Of a stretch of DNA of 64,000 nt, positions 42,593-51,683 are shown piece after piece. The notes under the pieces were generated by a model that had not been told where the DNA came from, did not search any database, and saw only the letters and a list, made by a program, of their open reading frames with translations. The stretch comes from Marinicauda pacifica (GTDB lineage: Bacteria; Pseudomonadota; Alphaproteobacteria; Caulobacterales; Maricaulaceae). The position numbers and the translations under genes were made by a program. Position 1 is the first letter of the stretch. Each line of letters opens with the position of its first letter. Where the stretch lies: assembly GCF_004793635.1 (NCBI RefSeq), contig NZ_SRXV01000003.1:558001-622000 (forward strand), written 5' to 3'.

Positions 42593-43288
42593 ATGCGTAC
42601 ACATCTCGCACTCCTGGCGACAGCTGCCAGCTTCGTGCTTCTTCCGGCCGCTCAGGCCCAGACCGCGCCTGAGGTGGAAGCCAATGTCGCCTTCGTTTCC
42701 GACTATCGCTTCCGCGGTGTCTCTCTGAGCGATGAGACACTGGCGCTCCAGGGCGGGCTCGATCTCGGCTTTGACAGCGGCCTCTACGTGGGGGCCTGGG
42801 GCTCGAGCATCGAACCGGTCGGCGATTCTGAGGTAGAGGTTGATCTCTATGCCGGATATGGCGCAGAGCTCACCGAAGGGCTCAGCTTCGATGTCGGCGT
42901 GCTGGCTTATGTCTATCCCGGCCAGGAAGACACGGCCTATGGCGAAGTCTACGCCAGTCTCACGGGCGCCACGGGTATCGTGGAGTCCTCTGTCGGCGTT
43001 GCCTACGCACCGGAGCAAGACAATATCGGCAACGATGACAATCTCTATGTCTTCTATTCCGGCAGTGCCCCGCTGGGTGAGTCCGGGCTCGGGCTCGTCT
43101 TCGGCGTGGGGTATGAAACCGGCGCTTTCGGAGATCCGGACGGCGATGGTGACGACAAGATCGACTGGACGCTCGGGCTGACAGCCTCGGGCTACGGACT
43201 CGACTGGGGTCTTGCCTATGTCGACACGAGCGAAGAGGGCGAGGGAGTGGAATCCCAAGTCGTCTTGTCTGTCGGCAAATCCTTCTGA
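42593..43288 (+). CDS. TorF family putative porin
   Basis: A 231-residue outer-membrane beta-barrel protein with a signal peptide (LLATAASFVLLPAAQAQ) and C-terminal Phe. The family start is VEANVAFVSDYRFRGVSLSD, diagnostic for TorF/Gcw_chp proteins. Members are often encoded with amt and glnK, so a role in uptake of nitrogen compounds is plausible but unproved. GGGGAG precedes the start. Confidence 0.85.
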   Translation: MRTHLALLATAASFVLLPAAQAQTAPEVEANVAFVSDYRFRGVSLSDETLALQGGLDLGFDSGLYVGAWGSSIEPVGDSEVEVDLYAGYGAELTEGLSFDVGVLAYVYPGQEDTAYGEVYASLTGATGIVESSVGVAYAPEQDNIGNDDNLYVFYSGSAPLGESGLGLVFGVGYETGAFGDPDGDGDDKIDWTLGLTASGYGLDWGLAYVDTSEEGEGVESQVVLSVGKSF

Positions 43289-43313
43289 TCGACGCTCTCG
43301 GACGGACAGGATT

Positions 43314-43344
43314 GGCGCAGCCGCTGGCTGCGCCTTTTCTGTTT
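43314..43344. terminator. Intrinsic terminator between torF and hslU
   Basis: GGCGCAGCC/GGCTGCGCC with a 3-nt GCT loop, then TTTTCTGTTT. It lies 26 bp after torF and faces the convergent hslU end. Confidence 0.85.
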
Positions 43345-43361
43345 CTCACCGCTGCCTGGAG

Positions 43362-44666
43362 CTAGAGAATGAATTTCGAGAGGTCGGCATTCTTGGCGAG
43401 GCTGTCGACACGTTCGCGCACATAGTCGGCATCGATCGTGATCGTTTCACCGGCCCGATCCGACGCGGTGTAGCTGATCTCTTCAACCAGTTTTTCCATG
43501 ATGGTCTGAAGACGGCGCGCGCCGATATTCTCCACGCTTGCATTCACTTCGGCGGCGTAATCGGCAACGGCATCGATGGCGCTGTCCTCGATGATCAATG
43601 AGACCTCCTCGGTCTTGATCAGCTCGATGTATTGCGTGACGAGGCTGGCTTCAGGCTCCGTCAGGATGGCGCGGAAATCATCTCGCGTGAGCGCCTTGAG
43701 CTCGACGCGTATGGGTAGGCGGCCCTGCAGCTCTGGGAGCAAATCGCTCGGCTTGGTAACGTGGAACGCGCCGGAAGCGATAAACAGCATGTGGTCGGTT
43801 TTCACCGGTCCGTACTTTGTCGCCACGGTGGCACCCTCGATGAGTGGGAGAAGATCGCGTTGAACACCTTCCCGGCTGACATCGGCACCGCGTCCTTCCG
43901 CGCGCGCAGCAATCTTGTCGATCTCGTCGAGAAAGATGATCCCTTCGTTTTCCGCCAGGCGTAGCGCCTCCTGCTGGATCTGGCTCTCGTCGATCAGCTT
44001 GTCGGCCTCCTCCGCGATCAGCGGCTCATAGGCCTGCTTGACCGTGGTGCGCAGCGTCTTCTTCTGCTTGCCGAAACCCTTACCCAGAAGGTCGGACAGA
44101 TTGATCATCGAGACCGAGCCGGGCATTCCGGGGATGTCGAGGCCGGGACCGCCGGCGGCATCGTCGGTGACCTCGATCTCGATCTCCCGGTCGTCGAGCT
44201 CGCCGGAAAGGAGCTTCTTGCGGAAGCTTTCGCGAGTCGACTCGCCGGCATTGTCACCCACCAGAGCCTCGATCACGCGGCGTTCGGCTGCCGAGTGAGC
44301 CTTGGCGCGAACCTCCTCCCGTTTCCTGTCGCGGACGATCCCGATGGACACCTCGACCAGATCCCGGGCAATGGAGTCCACATCCCGGCCTACATAGCCG
44401 ACCTCGGTGAACTTGGTGGCTTCCACCTTGAGGAAGGGCGCGCCGGCGAGCTTGGCGAGGCGGCGGGAGATTTCCGTCTTGCCGACCCCGGTCGGGCCGA
44501 TCATCAAGATATTCTTCGGCGTGACCTCTTCCTGAAGGGACTCCGGCAGGCGTTTGCGGCGCCAGCGATTGCGCAGGGCGATCGCCACGGCCTTCTTCGC
44601 CTCGTGCTGGCCGATAATGTGCCGGTCGAGTTCGTGGACGATTTCGCGCGGGGAAAAGTCGGTCAT
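43362..44666 (-). CDS. hslU: ATP-dependent protease ATPase subunit HslU
   Basis: A 434-residue AAA+ unfoldase that feeds substrates to HslV. It carries [15 protein letters not shown] at the N-terminus, Walker [10 protein letters not shown], Walker [13 protein letters not shown] and the long I-domain (about residues 110-230). The C-terminal [20 protein letters not shown], whose end activates HslV, is intact. Unusually, hslV is not adjacent: a divergent VOC gene separates them. Confidence 0.96.
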   Translation of the reverse strand: MTDFSPREIVHELDRHIIGQHEAKKAVAIALRNRWRRKRLPESLQEEVTPKNILMIGPTGVGKTEISRRLAKLAGAPFLKVEATKFTEVGYVGRDVDSIARDLVEVSIGIVRDRKREEVRAKAHSAAERRVIEALVGDNAGESTRESFRKKLLSGELDDREIEIEVTDDAAGGPGLDIPGMPGSVSMINLSDLLGKGFGKQKKTLRTTVKQAYEPLIAEEADKLIDESQIQQEALRLAENEGIIFLDEIDKIAARAEGRGADVSREGVQRDLLPLIEGATVATKYGPVKTDHMLFIASGAFHVTKPSDLLPELQGRLPIRVELKALTRDDFRAILTEPEASLVTQYIELIKTEEVSLIIEDSAIDAVADYAAEVNASVENIGARRLQTIMEKLVEEISYTASDRAGETITIDADYVRERVDSLAKNADLSKFIL

Positions 44667-44748
44667 GGGTCAGTCAATCACATTTTCTGGCAAGGACGCA
44701 TTCATGTAGTCTCGCGCTTCGCCGCACAAAAGACCGGAGCTGCCCCTT

Positions 44749-45183
44749 ATGACGAACCAACCTGCCCGTCCCCGCTTCCACCTGGCCTTTCCGGTTCACG
44801 ATCTTGAAAGTGCCAGGCGCTTCTATGCCGGGACGATGGGCTGCGAGACCGGCCGGGAAAGCGAGCACTGGATCGACTTCGATTTCTACGGCCATCAGGT
44901 CGTCGCCCACCTGTCTCCGGAAGAGTGCGGGCGCGGCGAGACCAATCCGGTGGACGGCAAGGCGATCCCGGTGCGCCATTTCGGCCTGATCCTGGACTGG
45001 ACCGATTGGGAAGAGCTGTCGGAGCGTTTGAAGCGGGCCGGGGCCGACTTCCTGGTCGATCCGCATGTGCGCTTCCAAGACCAGCCGGGTGAGCAGGCTA
45101 CGATGTTCGTGCGCGACCCCAGCGGAAATGCTCTGGAATTCAAGGCCTTTCGGGATGAGGGGCAGATTTTCGCCAGCGAGTAG
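44749..45183 (+). CDS. VOC family protein (glyoxalase/dioxygenase-like)
   Basis: A 144-residue single-domain VOC protein. RFHLAFPVHDLESARRFYAG is the first repeat, with the first metal His. HFGLILDWTDWEELSERLKR and MFVRDPSGNALEFKAF form the second, with the usual His and Glu ligands. It resembles the family annotated as glyoxalase/bleomycin resistance/dioxygenase; the substrate is unknown. It sits alone on the plus strand between hslU and hslV. Confidence 0.85.
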   Translation: MTNQPARPRFHLAFPVHDLESARRFYAGTMGCETGRESEHWIDFDFYGHQVVAHLSPEECGRGETNPVDGKAIPVRHFGLILDWTDWEELSERLKRAGADFLVDPHVRFQDQPGEQATMFVRDPSGNALEFKAFRDEGQIFASE

Positions 45184-45198
45184 CGCCCTTACGTGCCA

Positions 45199-45282
45199 AT
45201 GCGTGAGAAAATTCCCTGGGCCGAGCCGATGCGACTCCTACTACTATCACGACTACCACGCCCCCTCAGCCCGGGCGGGTGA
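45199..45282 (+). promoter_or_regulatory. Leucine-codon-rich leader-like ORF (element L2)
   Basis: A 27-codon open frame (45199-45282) ending MRLLLLSRLPRPLSPGG, with four consecutive Leu codons (CTC CTA CTA CTA) and two more Leu. Clustered rare CTA codons followed by a hairpin (45299-45352) are the hallmark of leucine-operon attenuators such as leuL. No leu or ilv gene follows; the next gene is convergent hslV. A closely similar element, L1, is at 37212-37279. No ribosome site is obvious. Confidence 0.45.
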
Positions 45283-45298
45283 TGCGCGTCTTTCCGCT

Positions 45299-45352
45299 GG
45301 CGGTTGGTGGGCTGTCCTGTCGAGAGTGAATAAGTCTACAGCCCGCACCGCC
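45299..45352 (+). terminator. Hairpin downstream of element L2
   Basis: GGCGGTTGGTGGGCTGT (45299-45315) pairs, with a small bulge, with ACAGCCCGCACCGCC (45338-45352). No T-run. It could be the attenuator stem of L2 or a bidirectional terminator for the VOC and hslV genes. Confidence 0.4.
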
Positions 45353-45369
45353 TCGGGTGGAGACATTCG

Positions 45370-45918
45370 CTACAATGTCTCCACTGTCAGGTTCTCGTTG
45401 GAGAAGACGCAGATTTCGGCTGCGATCTTCATCGCCTTGCGGGCAATGGTCTCGGCGTCCGACTCGTAGTCCATGAGGGCGCGAGCCGCCGACAGCGCGA
45501 AATTGCCGCCCGACCCGATCGCGGCGATGCCATGTTCGGGTTCGAGCACGTCGCCGGCACCGGTCAGGATGTAGGTTTCATCCTTGTCGGCCACGATGAG
45601 CATGGCTTCGAGCCGGCGCATGTAGCGATCCGTGCGCCAGTCCTTGGCAAGCTCCACGCAGGCGCGTGCGAGCTGTCCGGGGTGGCTTTCAAGCTTGGCT
45701 TCGAGACGCTCGAACAGGGCAAACGCGTCGGCTGTGGTGCCGGCAAATCCGGCCACGACCGAGCCACCCGCCAGAGGGCGCACCTTGCGTGCCGTCGCCT
45801 TGACGATCGTATTGCCGATGGAGACCTGGCCGTCGCCCACCAGGGCAAGCGCCCCGTTCTTGCGTACGCACAGAATGGTCGTGCCGCGCCATCCGGGAAA
45901 CTGGCGTTCTTCGCTCAT
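45370..45918 (-). CDS. hslV: ATP-dependent protease subunit HslV
   Basis: A 182-residue proteasome-like peptidase. The catalytic N-terminal Thr follows a short leader ([12 protein letters not shown] then [19 protein letters not shown]), which must be removed for activity; such leaders are usual in alphaproteobacterial HslV. Other motifs are [20 protein letters not shown] and [16 protein letters not shown]. It works with HslU, encoded 700 bp away with a VOC gene in between. Confidence 0.95.
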   Translation of the reverse strand: MSEERQFPGWRGTTILCVRKNGALALVGDGQVSIGNTIVKATARKVRPLAGGSVVAGFAGTTADAFALFERLEAKLESHPGQLARACVELAKDWRTDRYMRRLEAMLIVADKDETYILTGAGDVLEPEHGIAAIGSGGNFALSAARALMDYESDAETIARKAMKIAAEICVFSNENLTVETL

Positions 45919-46007
45919 CGCGCCTGTCCTTTTATCCTACTGTTTTCAAATGCCAGCCTCGATGTGGCCGGTCGCCGTGCCCGCTTCAAGTCGGACAAGC
46001 CCGGCTT

Positions 46008-46526
46008 TCACACCGTGATCTCGAGCCGGTCGCCGGGCGAAACCTTGCCCAGCACGTCGATCAGGTCCTCCTTTGCGAGCGCCACGCACCCCAGTGTCGG
46101 CGGATAGCCGGGCTTCGCACAGTGCAGGAAGATCGCCGATCCCAGCCCGGGTACCGGCGGATCGTCGTTATGACCGAGAATCACGACGATGTCGTAGAGC
46201 TCGTCCTGACGCTGGAGCGTCTCGCAACTGGCCGCATAGGGCAGGCGTACCGGACGGTTATAGGCGGGATCTTCGGGAGAATCGCACCAGCCATCCTCCG
46301 GCTGTGTCGGATCGATCACGAGCCGGGTATGGGGCCGGGCCAACCGATCGGGCCGGAAGAGCGCGCGCCGGATTGGCCAATGGCCGACGGGCGAGGCGCC
46401 ATCGCCCTCGCGCTTGTCTTCGGCAGCGACCAGCCCGTTCTTCCCGAGTGCGCACCGCACGCGGGTCAGCTTATCGGGTGTGGGTCCGTATTCGAACCAG
46501 CCGTCTTTGGTGGCGCGCAGAATCAT
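46008..46526 (-). CDS. L,D-transpeptidase family (YkuD-like) protein
   Basis: About 172 residues. The YkuD catalytic region is GSAIFLHCAKPGYPPTLGCVAL with the active-site Cys near the end; VRCALGKNGLVAAEDKREGD and GHWPIRRALFRPDRL are typical of the small COG3786 group. These enzymes may form or remodel peptidoglycan cross-links, although many lack a demonstrated function. Start is uncertain: 46526, 46568 and 46583 are all in frame; the shortest matches known family N-termini. No export signal is obvious from it. Confidence 0.75.
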   Translation of the reverse strand: MILRATKDGWFEYGPTPDKLTRVRCALGKNGLVAAEDKREGDGASPVGHWPIRRALFRPDRLARPHTRLVIDPTQPEDGWCDSPEDPAYNRPVRLPYAASCETLQRQDELYDIVVILGHNDDPPVPGLGSAIFLHCAKPGYPPTLGCVALAKEDLIDVLGKVSPGDRLEITV

Positions 46527-46945
46527 GAGCGACAGGCTTACACGCGCGCGTCCGGCAAGGCGAGACATCGTAAGCCATGCCATTCGGCGGGTCTGGTCGC
46601 AGCGAAGGTTTAAAAAAGAAGAAGGAAGACCGCGGTCCAGGCCTGCGCGAGCTGCCGCTCGCTCTTCAGACAGAGCGGGTCGGCGCGGGACGCCCGGCTC
46701 GCCGGCGCGAAACCGCCGATTCCGCGGATGTCCCGCCACCGCCCCCACCACGGGGTGTTGCCCTTTCACGATGGGCTCACAATCTTTTCAAGCAAGTCCG
46801 GGGCCGAGTTGGTGCTAGAAGCAGGTCTCGCATAATCGAGCAATTTGATGCGGCGCCATCCTCGACGCGGCAAGAATTGCCCGGCAATTTTGTCTCGACG
46901 GGAAAACTCTGCCTGGCCAAGGCCGGCAAGATCACAGGAGCTGAC
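46527..46945. other. Divergent regulatory region of the YkuD gene and cenR
   Basis: About 420 bp between the two starts (shorter if the YkuD start is upstream). It has a purine-rich stretch near 46605-46625 and GC-rich dyads near 46680-46740. No clear gene. Confidence 0.4.
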
Positions 46946-47629
46946 ATGGCGGCCAAGCGAACGGTGCTGATCGTGGACGACGACGCGGACCTGCGCGACG
47001 CCCTGGCCGATCAATTTTCTTATGACGACGAGTTCGCCGTGCTGACGGCCGATTCGGCAAAGCCTGGAATCAAGCTGGCACAGGACGAACAGGTCGATAT
47101 CGTGATCCTGGATGTCGGTTTGCCGGATATGGACGGGCGCGAGGCGTGCCGCATCCTGCGCAAGAATGGCGTGACCAAGCCGGTTATTCTCCTGACCGCG
47201 CAGTCGGGCGATGCAGATCACGTGCTGGGCCTGAGGTCGGGCGCGAGCGACTTCATCGCCAAGCCGGTCAGCTTTGTCGTCCTGCTGGAACGTCTGAACA
47301 CGCATCTGCGCCGTCACGAACAGAGCGAGGATGCCGTGCTCCAGCTCGGCCCGTACCAGTTCAAGCCCTCCATGAAACTGCTCCTGGAGGGCGACCGGAA
47401 GGTCCGCCTGACCGAGAAGGAAACCAATATCCTGAAATACTTGTACCGCGCTGGCGGAGAGACGATCGCCCGCGAGGAATTGTTGGACAAGGTCTGGGGC
47501 TATCACCGCGAGGCCAACACGCACACGCTGGAAACCCATGTCTACCGGCTGCGCCAGAAGATAGAGCCGGAGGGATCGAAGGCCCGGCTCCTGGTCACGG
47601 AGAGCGGCGGCTACCGCCTGCAGCTTTAA
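46946..47629 (+). CDS. cenR: CenR-like OmpR-family response regulator
   Basis: A 227-residue response regulator. The receiver domain (residues 1-125) has the phosphoacceptor Asp in VDIVILDVGLPDMDGREACR, the acidic pair in LIVDDDADLRDAL and the conserved Lys in FIAKPVS. The winged-helix output domain shows VRLTEKETNILKYLYRAGGE, LLDKVWGYHREANTHTLETH and VYRLRQKIEP. The whole sequence fits CenR, the essential envelope regulator of Caulobacter that pairs with CenK. cenK is not in the window. AGGAG lies 6 bp before the ATG at 46946. Confidence 0.85.
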   Translation: MAAKRTVLIVDDDADLRDALADQFSYDDEFAVLTADSAKPGIKLAQDEQVDIVILDVGLPDMDGREACRILRKNGVTKPVILLTAQSGDADHVLGLRSGASDFIAKPVSFVVLLERLNTHLRRHEQSEDAVLQLGPYQFKPSMKLLLEGDRKVRLTEKETNILKYLYRAGGETIAREELLDKVWGYHREANTHTLETHVYRLRQKIEPEGSKARLLVTESGGYRLQL

Positions 47630-48438
47630 AGGTGCAGGCGCAGCGTGACCGGGGCATGGTCGGACGGCTTTTCCCAGTCGCGCGTATGGTCCCAGACGGT
47701 GAAGGCCGATCGTCCCGCTGACAGCGCGGCTGCGCGGAGCGGCGGGGTCACCCAGATATGGTCGAGGCGGCGGCCGCGATTGGATTTACGCCAGTCGCGG
47801 TTGCGATAGCTCCACCAGGTGAAAATTTTCTCATCCTCGCCAGCAAGGGCGCGGGCCACGTCGATGAAATCGGCCGCCGCTCGAACCCGCTCCAGCCCTT
47901 CCGTTTCAACCGGGGTGTGGGAGACGACTTTGAGTAGTTGCTTGTGAGACCAGACATCGTTTTCGTGCGGCGCGATATTGAAATCTCCGACGGCGACGAT
48001 GTCTGGATCCTCCCGGGAGCGGCGCGCAAAATAGGCTTCAAGCTTCTCCAGAAAATCCAGCTTGTGCGCGAAGCGCGGGTTGATCTCCGGGTCCGGCTCG
48101 TCGCCACCCGCCGGAATGTAGTAGTTCTGGATCTCGATCCCCTGGACGCGCACGCGCTGGGCCCGGGCCTCCAGCCTGGAGCAGATCTCCTGACCGTCGA
48201 GCGTCTCCATCGGCAGGCGCGAGACCGTGGCCACCCCATGCATGCCCTTCTGGCCGGTGACGTGGACATGTGGGTAGCCCATCTGGGCGAATGCCTTGTA
48301 GGGGAATTGATCTTCCTGGCACTTGATCTCCTGCAGGCAGATCACGTCAGGATCGGCCTGCTCGGCGAAATTGGCGACGAGCGGCGCGCGCAGGCGTACC
48401 GAATTGATGTTCCAAGTAGCAATGGTCAGCCCGCTCAC
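47626..48438 (-). CDS. xth: Exodeoxyribonuclease III
   Basis: A 270-residue AP endonuclease/3'-exonuclease of base-excision repair. The exonuclease-endonuclease-phosphatase fold is plain: TWNINSVRLRAP, DVICLQEIKCQEDQFP, DIVAVGDFNIAP, RRLDHIWVTPPL and the final SDHAPVTLRLHL with the catalytic DH pair. It converges on cenR with a 4-nt overlap of stops. Confidence 0.94.
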   Translation of the reverse strand: MSGLTIATWNINSVRLRAPLVANFAEQADPDVICLQEIKCQEDQFPYKAFAQMGYPHVHVTGQKGMHGVATVSRLPMETLDGQEICSRLEARAQRVRVQGIEIQNYYIPAGGDEPDPEINPRFAHKLDFLEKLEAYFARRSREDPDIVAVGDFNIAPHENDVWSHKQLLKVVSHTPVETEGLERVRAAADFIDVARALAGEDEKIFTWWSYRNRDWRKSNRGRRLDHIWVTPPLRAAALSAGRSAFTVWDHTRDWEKPSDHAPVTLRLHL

Positions 48439-48464
48439 GACCGGCCTCCTTCTGGACTATCTGA

Positions 48465-49094
48465 TCAGAGAATATTGAGGGTGGCGCCGGCCAGGCCCAC
48501 CGGCCAGCGTCCGCGTACATAGAGACGCCAGCGCGCCAGGAAGGGGTGCGGGGGTTCCTGGTCCTCGGCTTCGGCCAGAAGCACGAGCACCGCGCCATTG
48601 GCGGCCTGGACCAGCCCGCCCGCTGCTGCGTTGATGACGGATTCGTCGAAGACGTCGTCAATTGCGCCGGCCGCCTCTGCGGCCTCGCGCGCTATTTCTC
48701 CGATCTTCGACGCCACCAGCATCTGCGCGGCCTGTAACGCTTCTTCGTCCAGCCGCGCCAGCGCGGCTTCGACAAGACCGGTGCGGATCATTTCTTCGGC
48801 TTCCCAGGCGCCGCCATCGACGTCGCCGGCTTCCGCGGCTGCGATCGCGTCCTCCCAGTCGCCCAGGCTGGCCGGCTCGGCCTCAGGAAAGCCCAGCCCG
48901 TCGAGATAGGCGCGGGCCAGTGTCATCTCGCGCCGGTCGAGCGGCTCGCCGAGGCGGGAAAAGAAGGCGGGGTCCTTGATGCTCTCGGCAAAGGCGCGAG
49001 CCTTGTAGAGCAGGGGTATTTCATCGAGCAGACGGGCCACGATGTCTTCGCTGCCCGCTGCGCCGCCGTCGCTGGAAGGGTCGAAATCACTCAT
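48465..49094 (-). CDS. Conserved protein of unknown function
   Basis: A 209-residue soluble, acidic protein. After a Ser/Asp-rich N-terminus there are long helical stretches (DIVARLLDEIPLLYKARAFA, GDWEDAIAAAEAGDVDGGAW, EMIRTGLVEAALARLDEEAL, AQMLVASKIGEIAREAAEAA) and a C-terminal strand ending in WPVGLAGATLNIL. I do not recognise the family. The ATG at 49094 is taken as the start because the frame upstream is Pro/Arg-rich and uncharacteristic. It is upstream of xth on the same strand with a 26-bp gap. Confidence 0.6.
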   Translation of the reverse strand: MSDFDPSSDGGAAGSEDIVARLLDEIPLLYKARAFAESIKDPAFFSRLGEPLDRREMTLARAYLDGLGFPEAEPASLGDWEDAIAAAEAGDVDGGAWEAEEMIRTGLVEAALARLDEEALQAAQMLVASKIGEIAREAAEAAGAIDDVFDESVINAAAGGLVQAANGAVLVLLAEAEDQEPPHPFLARWRLYVRGRWPVGLAGATLNIL

Positions 49095-49421
49095 GCCCGC
49101 TATGTAGCGTGCCAGATCGCCCGACCATAGCGCAAAGCTGCGATCCTCGGCCGTCTGGCTTCGGGACGTCTTCTGCAAGCGCGCTTCAAGGGGGAGCGGG
49201 GTATGCCCGGCGGCGGAAGGGGGAGGCCCGCCGCCGGGCACTTTACCGCGAAGGGGATCGCGGCTGCGGGCAAAACATCTGAGCGCGCAGCGGGGGGACG
49301 GCGCCGCGTCAGAGCTTCAAGGCCTGCAGCGACATTTATGACACGGACCAGCGCGTTTGTTCAATTAAATTCGAGAAAGGATTTGTAAGTGTGATTTTTG
49401 ACACAGGCGGCGCGCGTCGGC
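49095..49421. other. Intergenic region with a long inverted repeat
   Basis: 327 bp between the GGDEF-EAL stop and the unknown gene. It contains a perfect 13-bp inverted repeat TGCCCGGCGGCGG (49204-49216) with 49228-49240, loop 11 nt, about 180 bp after the GGDEF-EAL stop. No T-run; likely a terminator-like hairpin. The segment nearest 49340-49390 is A/T-rich. Confidence 0.5.
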
Positions 49422-51518
49422 CTATTGCGCGATTCGCGCCGCCGCTGCGTTTTCCGGCTCGGCAAAGCGCACCAGGTCGGGCAAGGGCATCGGGCGTCCG
49501 AACAGATAGCCCTGGGCCAGGGTGGCGCCCTGTCCGCGCAGGAAAGCCAGCTGTTCGGTCGTTTCCACGCCCTCGGCAACCGTTTTCAGTTTCAACGACT
49601 TGGCCATGGCCAGAATGGTTTCCACCACGATCTTCGCGTGCGGGTCGCTTTCCATGTGACGCACGAAGCTCTGGTCGATCTTGAACACGTCGAATGGCAT
49701 GCGCGTCAGATAGGAGAGCGAGGAATGGCCCGTGCCGAAATCGTCGATGGCGAAGGTCACGCCCAGCTGGCGCAGCGGTTCGATCTGGTGAATTACGCGC
49801 TCGGGATCGCGCATCGCCGTGGATTCGGTCAGTTCCAGCTCCAGCAGGTGAGGCGGCAGACCGCTGGAGTTGAGCGCGTCGAGCACGGTGTCGGCAAAGC
49901 CTTCGCTCTCGAACTGCATCGCCGAAACGTTGACCGCGACCGGATAGGCCATGCCCTGCCTGTAGAGCTCGGCAAACTGGGTGCACGTCCGGCGCAGGAC
50001 ATAATCGCCGATTTCCCCGATCAGGCCGCACTCTTCGGCAGCCTGGATAAAGGCGCCCGGGGACAGCAGGCCCGCGGTCGGGTGCTGCCAGCGCACCAGC
50101 GCCTCGCAGCCGGCAAAGCGGCCGTCAGTCATGAAGACTTTGGGCTGGTAGTAGACGACCAGCTGCTCCTCGCGCACGGCTTCGCGCAGCTCGTTCTCCA
50201 GCACCAGACGCTCGAATGCGCTCTGGTTCATCTTAGATTCGAAGAATTCGTAGGCATTCCCGCCTGACCGCTTGGCGGTGGCCATGGCAAGATCGGCGTG
50301 GCGCAGAAGCGTTTCGGGGTCGGAGCCATCGCGCGGGAAAAGCGCGACACCGACCGACAGGCCGAGGAAGACCTGGTGACCGGAAATCTCGAACGGGCGG
50401 CGGATCGCATCCACGACCCGATGGGCAACCCGGGCCGCATCGGCCGGGTCGGAGAGGGTGGGCAGGAGCAGGGTGAACTCGTCCCCGCCCAGGCGCGCCA
50501 CCATGGAGGGCTCGCGCCCCTCGCCGTTGGAAAGATCCCAGGCGCGCGCCGCTTCACGCAAGCGGCGGGCGACCGCTTCGAGCAGCCGGTCGCCCTCGCC
50601 GATACCCAGCGAGTCGTTGACCCGCTTGAACCGGTCGAGATCGAGGAAAAGAACCGCGCCGCCATCGGCATCGTCATCCTGGGCGTGCGCGCAAACGCGC
50701 TCAAGCTCCTTGCGGAAGCGTTCACGGTTGGGCAGCTCGGTGACCATATCGACATAGGCCAGACGCTGGATGCGCTTCACCGAGGCTTCGAGGCGGCCGA
50801 ACATGCGGTTGAAGGAGTTTGCGAGCACTTCCAGCTCGTCGCCGGTATGCACGTCGATGCGCAGATCCAGCTTGCGCGAGGAGGCCAGGCGCGCCGCTTC
50901 GGTGAGCGTCTTGATCGGGCCGAGGGCCTGACGCACGGCCAGGGCGACCAGCGGCAGGAAGATGAGCATGGATCCCAGGCCGATGATCGCCTGACGCAGC
51001 AGGAGTTCGCCGGCGGGGCGGGCCACGGCTGCGATGGGAACGGTCACATGGGTCGCGCCAGCCAGACGGCCGTCGGCGAAGATGGGCGCGGCGATCTGAA
51101 TGGTGCCGTCGGCGATCATCATGCGGCTGTCGACCGCGCCGATCGCGCTCTGCAACAGATTCTCGCTAGCGCGCACGCCCAGCGCGGGCACACCCGGCCC
51201 GGCCGCGCCGATGACTTCGCGCATCGCGTCGACCACATAGACAGAGGCGACATCCTCACGTCCGGCAAATTCGCGCAGCCGTCCGTTGAGGCCGGCGCGA
51301 TTATCTGCGCCCAGCTGACCGGAAATGCCGTTGGCGAACAACTCGGTGATCAGGCTCGCATGGACCTGGCTGGAGCGGTGATTGTCCCGCACCGTGGACT
51401 GGTACTGGATGACCACCAGCATCGAGATCGCGGCTATCAGGATAATCCCGCACAGCACCGTGAACTTCGCTACGAGTGAGCGCATCATCCTTGAAACGGC
51501 ATGTCGAATCGGAGCCAT
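49422..51518 (-). CDS. GGDEF-EAL c-di-GMP signalling protein with periplasmic sensor
   Basis: About 698 residues. An N-terminal helix (VLCGIILIAAISMLVVIQYQ), a periplasmic sensor region of roughly 130 residues, a second helix (GLGSMLIFLPLVALAVRQAL) and a HAMP linker precede the catalytic domains. The GGDEF motif is intact (ARLGGDEFTLLLP), and the EAL motif is present as CEALVRW with ELTES, IDDFGTGHSSL, KIDQSFV and AEGVETTEQL. Both diguanylate cyclase and phosphodiesterase sites look competent; the active direction cannot be read. Start choices: TTG 51536, ATG 51518 or ATG 51488. Confidence 0.9.
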   Translation of the reverse strand: MAPIRHAVSRMMRSLVAKFTVLCGIILIAAISMLVVIQYQSTVRDNHRSSQVHASLITELFANGISGQLGADNRAGLNGRLREFAGREDVASVYVVDAMREVIGAAGPGVPALGVRASENLLQSAIGAVDSRMMIADGTIQIAAPIFADGRLAGATHVTVPIAAVARPAGELLLRQAIIGLGSMLIFLPLVALAVRQALGPIKTLTEAARLASSRKLDLRIDVHTGDELEVLANSFNRMFGRLEASVKRIQRLAYVDMVTELPNRERFRKELERVCAHAQDDDADGGAVLFLDLDRFKRVNDSLGIGEGDRLLEAVARRLREAARAWDLSNGEGREPSMVARLGGDEFTLLLPTLSDPADAARVAHRVVDAIRRPFEISGHQVFLGLSVGVALFPRDGSDPETLLRHADLAMATAKRSGGNAYEFFESKMNQSAFERLVLENELREAVREEQLVVYYQPKVFMTDGRFAGCEALVRWQHPTAGLLSPGAFIQAAEECGLIGEIGDYVLRRTCTQFAELYRQGMAYPVAVNVSAMQFESEGFADTVLDALNSSGLPPHLLELELTESTAMRDPERVIHQIEPLRQLGVTFAIDDFGTGHSSLSYLTRMPFDVFKIDQSFVRHMESDPHAKIVVETILAMAKSLKLKTVAEGVETTEQLAFLRGQGATLAQGYLFGRPMPLPDLVRFAEPENAAAARIAQ

Positions 51519-51683
51519 GCAGGACCCATCGGGCAAGACTGGTTAGGACTGCACGGACGACAAAATCGGCCCACGCACGTCACGCTGGACGTGGACAATC
51601 GGACAATGTGCTGAAAATCGCGTTAAGGCTGGCGCTACCCGTCGTTAACACTTTGACGGGCACGCCAGATTCGCATTTCGAGC

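Noticed and set aside
50298..51479. 393-codon plus-strand frame across the GGDEF-EAL gene
   Set aside because: Antisense to an intact, recognisable gene; no family features.
51600..51665. TTAA half-sites near 51625 and 51645 as a CtrA site
   Set aside because: Spacing between the halves is far from 7 bp.
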